A stretch of 64,000 bases of DNA from Pelecanus crispus (lineage: Eukaryota; Chordata; Aves; Pelecaniformes; Pelecanidae), in assembly GCF_030463565.1 (NCBI RefSeq), contig NC_134649.1, positions 10,001-74,000 on the forward strand, written 5' to 3'. Each line of letters opens with the position of its first letter. Within the stretch, counting starts at the first letter, position 1. Positions 35,480 to 46,829 of the stretch are shown here, piece after piece. The position numbers and the translations under genes were made by a program. The notes beneath the pieces were generated by a model, which had not been told where the DNA came from, did no database searches, and saw nothing but the letters and a program-made list of their open reading frames with translations.

Positions 35480-36030
35480 GGGCCCAGGACTCACCGCAGC
35501 CTTCGCTCTCGGGAGAATTTGCCAGCTCGGACGCTTCCTTCTCCCTTCCTCTTCTGTAACTCCGGTCGCTTGGCTGTCCTCCACCTAAGAGGATACGGGG
35601 CTGTCTTACAGCTCTCACGAGACAAGGCTTCCTAGACGTGGCCTTGCTTGCTTCCTTGCTTGCTCGCTCGCTCACGCGCTACACGACTACAAAGCGGGAT
35701 CCTTCCTCACCCGCAGAGGCAGGCACTCTCTTGCCTGCAGCGGGAGGCAGCTGCCAGTTGCACCCTCTTTATTTTATTCTTCGGCTGCTTTACCTGTCTC
35801 CGGCCTCCCCAGATTCAGCCGCGGCAGCTCCCGGCCACAGCCAGGAAGCGCTCCGCCTGCCCCTTTTCACCCGTGCCGCCAGGAGAACGGGGCCAAAGGC
35901 GAAAACCACGCAAGTCCGAGCCAGGGGCAGTCAAAAACGTCCCCGGAGACGAACCAACAACTGAGTCCTCAGCACCGCCCCTGCAAGACAGAAAGAAAAA
36001 GCCCCCATTTATCCACAGCGATGACTGACC
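35480..36030 (-). repeat. Middle-region paralogous unit, copy at 35.5 kb
   Basis: ACTCACCGCAGCCTTCG at 35,490 gives a minus-strand donor-like GTGAGT. The preceding frame reads ASELANSPESEGCG. Next come GGATCCTTCCTCACC (35,697) and CTTTATTTTATTCTTC (35,768). The 125-codon minus-strand frame 35,298-35,675 spans the block and starts with an ATG in the CGAGCGAGC-rich segment, but reads past the donor-like site. Confidence 0.5.
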
Positions 36031-37010
36031 GACTCTAGCTGCACATGGGGATGCGATGGGGAGCAGGACAGAGCAACGGAAAGGAAAAATAAGACGAGGG
36101 AGAAAGACAGAGGGGCAGAGAAAGAAAGGCACAGGGAAAAGGACAGCCAGATGCACGCATCACTAAAAAAAAGGCACGAGGAGCCCCGCAGGGACACGGC
36201 AGAAGAACAAACAGGGTCGGGGAGCAGGCCAGAGGGAGAGAAAGTGACGAGCGGGGAGCCCAACAGCCAGATCGAGAGAGAACCCGCATGAGAGGAATAA
36301 GGGAGGGAGAAAGAGAAAAAGATAGCAAACGAGCCAGAGGGATTGAGGGGGAAAAGAGAGGCGTGGATCAGGACAAAGAGAGGGAGAAAGACAAACCAGC
36401 GCTGGGCTGCAGGATGAGAAGAAAGGGAGTGGGACGGGGGGAATAATGGGACGGCAAGCTGGGCAGGGGGATGTAGTGAGAAACAATGGGACAGGCAGCG
36501 GTGCGGAGATATACAGGCAAAAAGTTAGGGCGAGGATGGAGGGCAGAGAGAAGAAGAGGGACAGGGAGCGGGGCACAGATGGAGAAAGAAACATTAGAGA
36601 GAGGAGAAAAGGCACAGGACCAAGGCAGACAGATGGAGAAGGGAGGAAGGGAGGGACGAAAAAAACAGTGATGGGCAGCGGGCCAGAGGGACAACGAAAG
36701 AGAGGATGAAGGACAGAGCAATACAGAAACTAGGTGAGGGACAGGGAGCCAGGAAGCAGGATACTGCGGAAGAAAGAGGGACAGGGAGCAGGATGCCGAG
36801 ACAGGGAGCAACCAAGAGAATGACGGACAGGTGGAGCACGAGGAAAACACAGGGCACAGAGGCGAATCCGTAAATAACAGGGGCAGGGAGCAGCGCAAAG
36901 GCTCAGTGAGAGTAAGAGATGAACAGGAAGGGGAACACGGACAGCAAAATACAGAATGAAAAACCCAGCAACAGCGAGCAAGACAAAGGGATCAAGAGAG
37001 AAAGAGAAAG

Positions 37011-37134
37011 AAGGAAGGAAGGAAGGAAGGAAGGAAGGAAGGAAGGAAGGAAGGAAGGAAGGAAGGAAGGAAGGAAGGAAGGAAGGAAGGAAGGAAGGAA
37101 GGAAGGAAGGAAGGAAGGAAGGAAGGAAGGAAGG
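37011..37134. repeat. (AAGG)n microsatellite, about 31 uninterrupted units
   Basis: Perfect AAGG repeats over about 124 bp. The equivalent site in the other purine arrays (31,605 and 44,980) holds only a few units, so this is a local expansion and probably length-polymorphic. Confidence 0.97.
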
Positions 37135-37217
37135 AGAGCGATAGGAAGGCAGGGACACGGAGCGGCACGTACAGGCGCAGAGAGGAAGAGAACGCCAGGG
37201 AACAGGCCAGAGAAAGG

Positions 37218-37238
37218 CGGGGGGGGGGGGGGGGGGGC
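37218..37238. repeat. Homopolymer G run
   Basis: About 20 consecutive G, followed by CGGGG. Other long G runs lie at 32,646-32,658, 39,060-39,074 and 39,100-39,113. They are potential quadruplex formers and points where the assembly may be wrong. Confidence 0.9.
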
Positions 37239-37559
37239 GGGGAGCGGATAAAGAGACGGACACAGATCAGGACAAAGAGACGGCAAAGGGAAAAAACAGC
37301 GATGGGCTGCAGGACTGAGACGGAGAATGGGGGGGGGGGAAGAGGGAGACGGAGCAGGACAAAAGTGCAGAGAGAAAAAGAAAAGGGAGCAGCAGAACAA
37401 GTGAGATGAAGAAGGAAGAGAGGGAGTGGGAGAGAAGAAGAGAAAGGAGAAGAGAGGTGCAGGGTAGGGGCGGGGGGGGGGTGGAAATCGCAGCAGCGTG
37501 GGAAAGCGAGGGGGCCAGGGGCGGGGCAGGGAGGCAACCGGACCCTCGGGAGGGGAGAC

Positions 37560-38215
37560 AGGGCCCCGAGGGCCCGGGACTCACCGCAGCTCTCGCCCTC
37601 GGGAGAATTTGCCAGCTCGGACGCTGCTTTCAGCCTCTCTCCTCCCTTCCTCCGCTGTAACTCCGCTCGCTCGGCGGCCTCCCCCTGAGAGAACACACGG
37701 GGCTCTCCCGGCTCTCCCGAGAGCACGGGGCCAGCGGGCAGGCGACACCCCCGCACCCCCCAAAGGGGCTCGCTCGCCTCACCGGGGCTCCTGCCCGCCA
37801 CCGCTCATCACGCCCAGCACCCTGCCGCGCTGCAGCGGCAGCCAAGGCTGCGGCGGGGCTGCTGCCGACCCGCGCGGTGCCGGCGCTGCGGGAACCGCGC
37901 TCGCCTAGGGGCGGCACCGGCGCTGCTGTTCCGCCTCGTGCGCGCCGAGGGCGGCAGCGGCGTTTCCTTACCGGCGGGCAGCGCCGAGCACGGCGGCACC
38001 GCGTGGCTGGTACCGACGGGCGGCCCCCTGGATCCCGTGGCGGCAGCAATGCGCATGGGCGGCTGCCGGGCTGCAGTACCGGAGTTTGGTCACAGGGCGG
38101 CAGCAGCGAGCCCGGGGAAAGCGCCCCACGGCACTTTGCGCGGGGCTGGAGCTGCAGTACCGGAGTTTGGTCACACGGTGGCAGCACCGAGCCCGGGAAA
38201 GCGAACAACGGAGGG
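37560..38215 (-). repeat. Middle-region paralogous unit with CpG island, copy at 37.6 kb
   Basis: Minus strand, in order: CTCF/motif units at 38,210-38,060, a CpG-rich block, a frame from 37,801 (MAGRSPGEASEPLWGVRGC...), then ASELANSPEGESCG before the donor-like GTGAGTCC at 37,581. The upstream part shares GCGAGCGAGCCCCTTTGG with the 32.9 and 46.2 kb copies. A GTGAGGCG donor-like site lies in the same block. Two exons separated by a GC-rich intron are possible; no family is recognised. Confidence 0.45.
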
Positions 38216-38504
38216 AAGGGGCCGGGGCCGGGGAAAACCACGCAAACCAAACCCCGCAGCTACACGCTGCAGGGCAGAGATGCAGGAATTAAGAAATAGG
38301 GACAGGGAGCCGGAAAAAAGAGAGCGGGAGGGCACAAAAGGTAGCAAAGCGTACAGAAAGAAGGGGGGAGGGCAATTCTAAACTAGGGTCCTCGGGGAGC
38401 CAGAGACAGCGAGATGGACGAAGGACAAAAGCGACAGGCTACAGGGCGGAGAGCGAGGAATTCACGAACAGGGGCAGAGCGCTGGCCAGAGAGAGACGGA
38501 GAAA

Positions 38505-38825
38505 GGCTGGGGCTGCAGTACCCGTTTTTTGGTCACGGGGTGGCAGCAGCGAGCGCGGCAAAGCTCGCCCCCGCGCATGGAGCGGGGCTGGAGTTGCAGT
38601 ACCGCATTTTTCTCACCGGGTGGCAGCACTGAGGGCTGGAAAAGAGCCTCGCTGCGCATGCGCGGGGCTGGAGCTGCAGTACCCACTTTTGTTCACCAGG
38701 CAGCAGCACTGAGCGCTGGAAAGCGCGCTACTGCGCATGCGCGGAGCCGGAGCTGCAGTGCCCCATTTCGGTCAACAGGGGGCAGCACTGAGCGCGGAAA
38801 ATCCGCCCCACTACGCATGCGCAGG
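38505..38825. promoter_or_regulatory. Four ~79-bp units pairing CTCF-like and NRF1 motifs
   Basis: Each unit runs GGGGCTGGAGCTGCAGTACC, a T-rich word, a GGTGGCAGCACTGAGCG-like word, then TGCGCATGCGC. NRF1 palindromes are at 38,653-38,663 and 38,732-38,742, and a one-off version at 38,812-38,822. The best CTCF-like core is GTCAACAGGGGGCAGCACTG (38,771-38,790), about 12 of 14 core positions by eye. Two further diverged units lie at 38,065-38,210. Function is inferred from motif likeness. Confidence 0.55.
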
Positions 38826-38845
38826 GCAACAGCGCCGGCTGCCCA

Positions 38846-39050
38846 GAGCATCTTCAAAATTCTTTTCTGATTATTCCGCAGAATGAGAAATGGCTGCTAC
38901 CTCAGCCCCGTTTAGACCACCCAAAGGCGGCAACTACTGACTGCGGGGGGGGTCCAAGAGCAGGGCTTGTATTGCTCTGCCCGCTTCCCACTCGCAGCCC
39001 ATGCGGCACGGTGTACGCTGCTTCCGCTGCCAGAAGGCTCCCAGCGGCTC
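38846..39050. repeat. Direct repeat flanking the 20-bp minisatellite (left)
   Basis: TCTTCAAAATTCTTTT followed by GATTATTCCGCAGAATGA, then CAGCCCCGTTTAGACCACCC, is repeated at 40,188-40,385 with high similarity. The two copies bracket the large minisatellite and its motif units, about 1.34 kb apart. Confidence 0.85.
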
Positions 39051-39179
39051 GACTATGTCGGGGGGGGGGGGGGGCGTACAGCGGCATCACCCTCGCAAAG
39101 GGGGGGGGGGGGGTTGGGTGCCCCGCTGGGACCCGGGGGAGCCCCCCTGAGGGACCCATGGGTCTGGGTGGCCCCCGAG

Positions 39180-39985
39180 GGCAATTCCCGCCTCCCTTCG
39201 GCGATTCCCGGCACTCTTCGGCGATTCCCGACTCCCTTCGGCACTTCCCGCCTCCCTTCGTCAATTCCCAGCACTCTTCGGCACTCCCCGCGTCCCTTCG
39301 GCGATTGCCGCCTCTCTTCGGCACTCCCCGGCACTCTTCGGCGATTCCCGCCGCCCTTCGGCGATTCCCGCCCTCCTTCGGCGATTCCCGGCGCCCTTCG
39401 GCCATTCCCGGGACTCTTCGGCCATTCCCGCCCCCCTTCGGCACTCCCCGCCTCCCTTCGGCACTCCCCGCCCCCCTTCGGCGATTCCCGGCACTCTTCG
39501 GCGATTCCCGACTCCCTTCGGCCCTTCCCGACTCCCTTCGGCACTTCCCGCCTCCCTTCGTCAATTCCCGGCACTCTTCGGCAATTCCCGGCACTCTTCG
39601 GCACTCCCCGGCACTCTTCGGCGATTCCCGGCGCCCTTCGGCCATTCCCGCCCCCCTTCGGCACTCCCCGCCTCCCTTCGGCACTCCCCGCCCCCCTTCG
39701 GCGATTCCCGCCCCCCTTCGGCGATTCCCGCCCCCCTTCGGCGATTCCCGGCGCTCTTCGGCACTCGTAGCCGCCCTTCGGCAATTCCCTGCGCTCTTCG
39801 GCAATTCCCGGCACTCTTCGGCACTCCCCGCCTCTCTTCGGCAATTCCCGCCTCCCTTCGGCACTTTCCGGCGCTCTTCGGCACTCCCCGCCCCCCTTCG
39901 GCAATTCCCGGCACTCTTCGGCACTCGCCGCCTCCCTTCGGCGATTCCCGGCACTCTTCGGCCATTCCCGACTCCCTTCGGCGGT
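39180..39985. repeat. 20-bp minisatellite (CCTTCGG family), array 2
   Basis: About 40 units with an exact 20-bp period and no length slippage over 800 bp. Variation is confined to a few positions (CGATT/CACTC/CCATT after TTCGG, and the bases before CTTCG). It keeps frames of 416 and 267 codons (+) and 410 and 350 codons (-) open at once. The opposed long frames come from the repeat and do not show that two proteins exist. Confidence 0.97.
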
Positions 39986-42900
39986 CGAGCGGGGCTGGGG
40001 CTGCAGTACCAAATTTTGGTCACCGGGTGGCAGCACCGAGCCACGGGAAAGAGCCCCACTGCGCATGCGCGGAGCCGGAGCTCCACGACCGCATTCGCAC
40101 ACCACGTGGCAGCACAGAGCGCGGCAAAGCGCATGCGCGGGGCTGCCGCTGCAGGACCCGCTTTGGAGCGCCGGGCGGCCGCAGCGTCTTCAAAATTCTT
40201 TTCCGATTATTCCGCAGAATGACACATAGCTGCTACCTCAGCCCCGTTTAGACCACCCAAAGGCGGCAGCTACTGCCTGCGGGGGGGGGTCCAAGAGCAG
40301 GGCTTGTATTGCTCTGCCCGCTTCCCACTCGCAGCCCACGCAGCACGGCGTGCGCTGCTTCCGCTGCCAGAAGCATCCCAGGGCTCGACCATGGCAGCCC
40401 CGAGCAGCATCCCGCTGCTCCGAAAGCCTGGGTGCTCTTTCTGCCCGTGCCCCCTACACCCCATTACCTTGGAAGCAGAAGCAGCACAAGGAACCGCTAA
40501 TGGGTTTTCTTTTTTCCCTTTGCAGTAAGCTCCCGGCATCGCTCTATTGCTCTGCATGTACAAGCCGTGTCGCGAGAGCGGCAGCAGCGAGTCAACAAAT
40601 GCTGCGGAAAGGTTAAAGCAAAACGAAACAAAGCAGCAACACACATGGCATCCTCAAGGCAGGCGAGAAGAGACGAAACCTGCTTTGTGTCAGAGGGGCA
40701 GATACGTTCATCAGGAAACAGCACGCCCAAGCAGACCGGATGCGAATGAGCAACATGCTGGGGAGGCCTGGGCTTTGCTGTTGTTTGCACCTGTCCCCAC
40801 CTCTGCGCTGTCGGAACTCTGCTCTCCTCATCCCGCCTACACACGAGGAAGGCTTCCTGTGCAGGGCTTCTCGATTAGCTGAGAACACGATGTCGTGTAG
40901 TCCGGAACGGCCCTTTAGTCAGCTGGGGTCAGCTGTCCCGCCCGTGTCCCCTCCCAACCCCTCGTGCCCCCCAGCCCGCTCAGCAGCGGGGCGGTACGAG
41001 GAGCCGGAAAAGCCTCGACTCTGTGCAAACGCTGCTCGGCAGTTGCTAGAACACCAGCGTGTCATCAACGCTGTTCCCAGCACAAATCCAAAACAGTGGA
41101 GGAGGGAGACGGGGCTGGGAGCGGGGTGCAGGGAAGTGTCTGGGGGGCCACAAGCAGCGCCCTGAGGGCCCAGAAGCAGAGGGGTTATGGGGGGCGGTGC
41201 CCAATATGGTGGGGCAGAGGCGGGGTCACGTCCCCGGGAAAAAAGAACTCACCTGGCAGAAAACCTCGTGCAGGGGGACGCTCGGGTGGAAAGCATTTGG
41301 GAGGGCAGGGAGACACACAGAGAGGGACGGGGAGGAGGAGGAGGACACGGACGGACAGAGGGGTATGTGTGGGGGAAAAGGTGCACGGGGGGACACGCGT
41401 GGGGATGACCTATGCCAGGGGGTCCGCCCAGGGTAATCCACAGCAGGTAACTCCCCTGGGACAACCTGCAGCAGCCGATCCGCTCCGCAAAACTGACCCA
41501 CACCGGATACACACTGGATAATGCTCAGCGGTGCTCCTCAAACTGCCAGCGTTTCACCCCACATTTAGCCCAAATTAGGGGTTGGGATTTGTTTGGGTTT
41601 TGTTGTGGTTTTTTTCCTTTTTTTCTTTTTGACTTTTCCACAATGGAAAACTGGCATTTGTTTGCTTTTTCCAAACATATTCAATTCTGGGGTTTTTCAG
41701 CGCTTTTCCACAACATAAAAAGTGGTGATTCTTGCTTTTGGTTTCGTTCTTTTGGGCTTTTGGTGGGGTTTTTGGGGTGGGGTGTTTTTTTGTTGGGGTT
41801 TCCCCCCCTCCCCTTTCTTTCCAGCTGCACAAATCCAGGTGCCTTTGGCTGTCCCGAGAGCAGCAACAGCTTCAGGAATATTTAGACCCGGAACAAGGGA
41901 GAAAAATAAACCAGCTTCATCTCACGCACAGGAAAGCAGCAGACAAAGGGTCGGCATTTAGAGCCCTTACAGAAAAGAGGCATTCTCGTTCCATTCCTCA
42001 ACCCATCTGTTAGGTCAAAATATTGCAACACTACTATGGCAGTATTGGGAGCAGGGAACAACGGCCCCGCCACTGCACAGCCTATCCTCCCATGCTATTT
42101 ACGTAGCAGGACGCATAGACAGAGGGACCTATTTTTGCACACACGACCCTGGGTTTCCCAAAAAATTTATGCTTACCAAAAATGGCCATTTGCAACATAC
42201 CGCCAAACAACATTTGGCAATAAAACTTCGATGTCTTTGACACACGCACATTTCTGGTGACTTGCTATTTGCTTCTTGTTACTGCTGTTCTTCCTTCAGA
42301 AATTCTACTTGTAGCCAAGTTACTCGCTACTGGTTCAAGCATTTACCTTCCTGGTATTACTACCACATGGACACGGGCAAGTAACTTAACCGCTCTTCTA
42401 AAACGATCCAAATTAAAATTGCTACCACAAAAGAGGAAGGAAAGAGAAGAAAAGGAGAGGTCAGGCGGCAACAGAACCCTGCAGCCTGCCACCAGTCAAC
42501 ACTGCACTCTTTTTAAAACAAACCAACCAACCAACAAACAACCCAAAACCCCCCAAACATCAAAACCCAACACACAAAAAACAAGCAACAACAAACCAAA
42601 ACCACGACGATGTATCTTTTTTTCTTTCAGAGCTCCTCCCTGTCTCACCATGCTGTATTGTCAGAGCATGAGGCGCAGGCGATCTGTGTCCCGATGATGT
42701 TTGCATGCAACAAATACACATTCAGAAGTAGCCCAGATCTCTATGACTGGTATCATCCTTATGGTTTTAATAACCATAATTCAGTTTTATTGACTGACGC
42801 ATTTGTGAGGACACTAATTAACTTTTACACGTAGCCTCTCCTTGGCGGGGGTTGGGGGTGTGTGTGTGTGGGGGGGGGGGGTGTGTGTGTGTGAGACAGG

Positions 42901-43852
42901 GGATGGGGCACACGACACCCAAATGTGTTACAGACTGAAAAAAAATGACGATTCAGAGCTCCCAACCATGAGGGAGCGGTGAGGAAATTCATGAAAGTGA
43001 AGACAAACAGCAGCAACATTAAGTGAAATTTGGATTCAATTCTAATCATGTACTTAAGAGACTCCCCAGGTCTACACCTGAATCCTATGAATGACCAGTC
43101 CTTTGTTGGAAGGGCAAACTTTTTTTACTTCAAAGTCCTAGATCGAAGGTTCCATGGAACAGAATGCGGATTGAGCCACAGGACAACACGCCACCAACAT
43201 TCTAATGAAAGCAAACAAAGAAACAAAAAAAATTATATCAAAATCAAGTTTAAGCATCGGTTTCCATCACGTGTCATTCATTATGCTTCTACTGGCATCT
43301 AGCTGCTCAAAAATTAGCTACGGCGACACCACATATTACTAAAAATTTAGCGACGCACAGAAAAATAAAAGGCTATTGCCAACTTGCCCATAAAACTAGT
43401 ATGAACAAACAGAAGAGAAGCACTTGACCCTAATGAAAGTTACAGGCAGCTCTTAATTTATCCTAGACGAAAGTTTGTTCTTTTACCTGAAAGGAAAACA
43501 TTCGTGACTCCCAAGGGACCAATGCAGGAACGAGGCATGCTCCGGTAACTGCAATTTTTCATCAGCTTTTCGGCACTGGCAGCAGATTTGCCTTTTCTCG
43601 GGGTTTGATGCGGAGTATCTGTAGCGTCCTCGAACTCACAAAGGTTTCTCAGCCCGACTCGCACCAAGAGCAGCAGAGGCCGCCCAGCCCCAGCGAGGAG
43701 CAGCCGGGGATGGGATGGGACCGGGCTGCCTCTACTCGCCCCAGCCGGGCAGGGGCTTGGCCCCAAAACCCCTCACCGACCCCGCTGCAGCGTTTGTCCC
43801 AGGGCTGCTTCCGCCCCCGCCAGCCCTGCAGAGAGATGGAGCAAGAAAACGT

Positions 43853-45236
43853 TCAGACCGTGAGCAGGACAGAGGGAGACAGAGATGGGGGGGAGTGGAG
43901 GAGAGGAAGAAGAAAGGAGGGACAAAGACAGTGACAGAGAGAAAGAAGCATTGGGGCAGAAGGAGAGACGAAGAAAAAAAGACAGACAGGAAGAAAGCTA
44001 GGAGATGGGGAGCGTGGGGAAGAAGGACAAGGAGCAGGACACAGCTTGTCCGAGAAAGACATGGAGCAAGACAAGGTGATCCAGAGAGAGAAAAAAGGGA
44101 GAGGAAGGCAGGACAAAGTGCAAGACAGGCAAAAATTAGAGCCAGGAAGCAGGACAGAGATGGAGGGAAAAAAGGCCTAGGATGGGTAGCAGGACAGAGA
44201 CAGGGAGGGGGGGAAAAAAACCAGCACCGGGCTGCAGGACAGAGATGGAAAAATTAAAAATAGAGACACAGGGAGCACGACAGAATGACAGAGAGAGAAA
44301 AAAGGGACAGAGAGCTGGACAGCATTGGAGGGAAAAACACAACTGTGATGAGCAGTGGGACAGAGAGATATGGAGATCCAAAAGAGAGAAAGGAAAGAAG
44401 GGACAGCCAGCTGGACAGGGGGACACAGTTAGAAAGAAGGGAAGAGGGAACGGGGCACAGGGAAAGACAGACAGAAAAGATAGTGAGAGAAAGCAGGGCA
44501 GAGGGACAGCAAGAGGAAAAAAAGAAAGGGACAGAGCGCTGGACAGAGATGGAGAAAAAAGCAGCAGGGACAGAGGACAAGGTGCAGAAAGAGCAACAGA
44601 GAGCAGGGCAGATGGGGGGGGAGGCGGGGGTGGAACCCAGGGCAGCAGCAGGATGGAGATGGAGGAGAAAAAAACACCTGGGATGGTCAACAGGACAGAG
44701 ATGAACATGAATACGGGCAGGGAGTGGGACAAAGGAAAATAGCGAGAAACGACGGGATAAGCAGCGAGACAGAGCAACAGACAAGAATAATGACAATGAG
44801 AGAGAAAGACGAAGACCTTGAGAAGCACAGGGGGTTGGAGAAAGAAAGGGAGGTATTAGGAGCCCTGCAGAGAGACAGAGGACAACAAAAACTAGAACAG
44901 GAAGCAGACGGTGAGCTACAGAATGAAAAAAAGCAGCCACAGTGAGCAAGACAAAGGGACAGAGAGAGAGAAGGAGAAGGAAGGAAGGAGGGAGGGAGAT
45001 AGCAAGGCAGGGACACGGAGCAGCACGTACAGGCGCAGAGAGGAAAAGAACACTAGGGAACAGGTCAGAGCAATTGTGGGGAAAAAGGGATAGATGCAGA
45101 TCAGGAGAAAGAGATGGAATAGGAAAAAAAAACAGTGGCTGCAGGACAGAGACAGAGGATGAAAAAAAACAGGGAGAGGGAGCAGGAGAGAAGAACAGAG
45201 AGGCAAGGAGAGGTAAAAGGACTGGGACATGCAAGA
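43853..45236. repeat. Purine-rich minisatellite in duplication copy 2
   Basis: Virtually identical to 30,480-31,860, including all indels; only a single A/G difference was noticed near 43,959. The preservation of a normally unstable array argues for a very recent copy event or conversion. Confidence 0.8.
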
Positions 45237-45255
45237 GGGGAGGCTGGGCCCCGAG

Positions 45256-46690
45256 GGCCCGGACTCACCGCAGCTCTCGCTCTCAACACTGCCGGGAGAA
45301 TTTGCCCATTCGGACACTTCCCTCTCCTTCTCTCCTCCCTTCCTCTTCTGTAACTCTGGCGGCTCAGCTGTCCTCCAACTAAGAGGATACACAGGTCTCT
45401 TACAGCTCTCATGAGGCAAGACTGCCTAGACGCGTAGCCTCGCTCGCTCGTGCGCTCTGCGACTACAAGGAGGGATCCTTCCTTGCCTGGAGAGGCAGAG
45501 GCTCTCTTGCCTGCAGCGGGAGGCAGCTGCCGGCTGCACCCTCTTTAGTGTATTCTTCAGCTGCTTTACCTTTTTCTGGCCTCACCAGCTTCAGCCGCGG
45601 CAGCTCTCCTCCACAGCCAGCAAGCACTCCGCCCGTCTCCTTTTGCCCCCACACCGCTAGGAGAGCGAGGCCAGGCACAGACAACCCACGCCAGCCTGAA
45701 GCTGGGGCAGTCAACGGCATCTCCAGGGGAAGAACGGGCAACCGTGTCCTCAGCGTGGCCTCTGGAAGGGGGAAAGAGCAACCAGTGGCCATTATTACCA
45801 GAGCCTGCCCCCGGCCACAGCCCCTCCTTATGCAGGGGCTTCTGCAGACACCGCTCCTTCCCTGCACTGCTGCTATCGGTACCGCATTAAAGGAGAATCC
45901 AGCGCGTTCGAGGGCCAGCTTCCAGCCTTCACGACAGGCCTTGGGGGTGATCTAGGGCTACAGGACAGGCTTCAGGGCAGGTGCTGGAGCTGGGGGCAGC
46001 TGCATGGGCTCAGTGGGCCCGGGGGGGGCGCTCAGGGCGAGCTCTGGCGAGTTGGGGATGTGCCCGGCGCCTGCGGCATATCCTCCTCCTTCCCTCCTAC
46101 CGCCGCTCTCTCTCGGGGAACTCCCCGGGGCTGCTCCGACCCCGCTCGCCCCCAGCTGCCCGGCAGCCTGCCGCAGCGGCAGCTTTGGAGCTTCCCCTCC
46201 CGACACCCCCGGGTGCCCGGCGGGCAGCAGACACCCCTGCACCCACCAAAGGGGCTCACTCATCCTCGCTGCTCCTGGCCCTCGCCCGCCCCCGGCAATC
46301 GCGCCCGCCGCGCCGCCATGCCGCTCCCGGCCACCGCGCGTGCGCCGACCACCGACGGCGCGCCGGAGGGGCCACACCCGGCGCGCGAACGCCGGGACAC
46401 AGGACCGTGATTCGGCCACCAGGCGGCAGCAGCGAAGCCGGCGGCAGCGCCGCGAAAACCACAGCTCCCGGCATGCCCCGCGCAGCAACATGGCCGACCG
46501 CATGCTCCGTGCCCAGCACCGCAGCTGCCGGCACGCCGCCAGAGGCAGCCGGCCCCGCTCTCTCCCTTGCGGGGACGCCGCCGTTCCGCCCGCCCGCCCG
46601 CGCCCCCGGGAGCCCTGCCGAGCCCTCGGCGCAGCCCCGCGCTCCTCAGGCAGCCCCCGCCGCCCGGCTCCGGCACACGGCGCGGCACCC
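45256..46690 (-). repeat. Middle-region paralogous unit with CpG island, copy at 45.3-46.7 kb
   Basis: Same content as 31,880-33,340: donor-like GTGAGT block at 45,265, GGATCCTTCCTTGCC at 45,472, CpG-rich block from about 46,070, NRF1-like CGCGCGTGCGCC (46,337) and a ZNF143-type motif (46,458-46,476). It diverges from its partner mainly after 46,020. No product is recognised. Confidence 0.5.
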
Positions 46691-46815
46691 CCCCATCCCC
46701 GCCGCCCTTCGGCAATCCTCGGCACTCTTCGGCGATTCCCGCCTGCCTTCGGCAATTCCCGCCACTGTTCGGCACTCCCCGCCTCCCTTCGGCGATTCCC
46801 GCCGCCCTTCGGCAC
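46690..46815. repeat. 20-bp minisatellite (CCTTCGG family), array 3
   Basis: Six units, directly joined to the end of duplication copy 2. It marks the boundary of the duplicated block, as array 1 does at the other end of copy 1. Confidence 0.9.
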
Positions 46816-46829
46816 TGAGGGAGAGGGAG

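Larger units (their letters stand above)
36040..37480. repeat. Purine-rich minisatellite
   Basis: Related to 30,480-31,860 but clearly diverged. Near 37,140-37,200 it shares AGGCAGGGACACGGAGC and ACAGGCGCAGAGAGGA with the other arrays, so these belong to one family with internal expansions. Confidence 0.7.
39985..46690. repeat. ~7-kb segmental duplication, copy 2
   Basis: Partner of 26,195-33,335. It carries the empty sites for the solo LTR (41,583) and the CR1 (43,605). It has a private insertion near 40,155-40,735 that includes one of the direct repeats, and a GT-rich microsatellite at 42,856-42,892 that is only G-rich in copy 1 (about 29,020). It ends in the 20-bp minisatellite, at the point where copy 1 continues into unrelated GC-rich sequence. 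Confidence 0.92.

Noticed and set aside
38902-40222. Antisense pair of long frames (416 codons + and 410 codons -)
   Set aside because: Both are held open by the same 20-bp stop-free minisatellite and have low-complexity composition. Without transcript evidence they are not called as genes.
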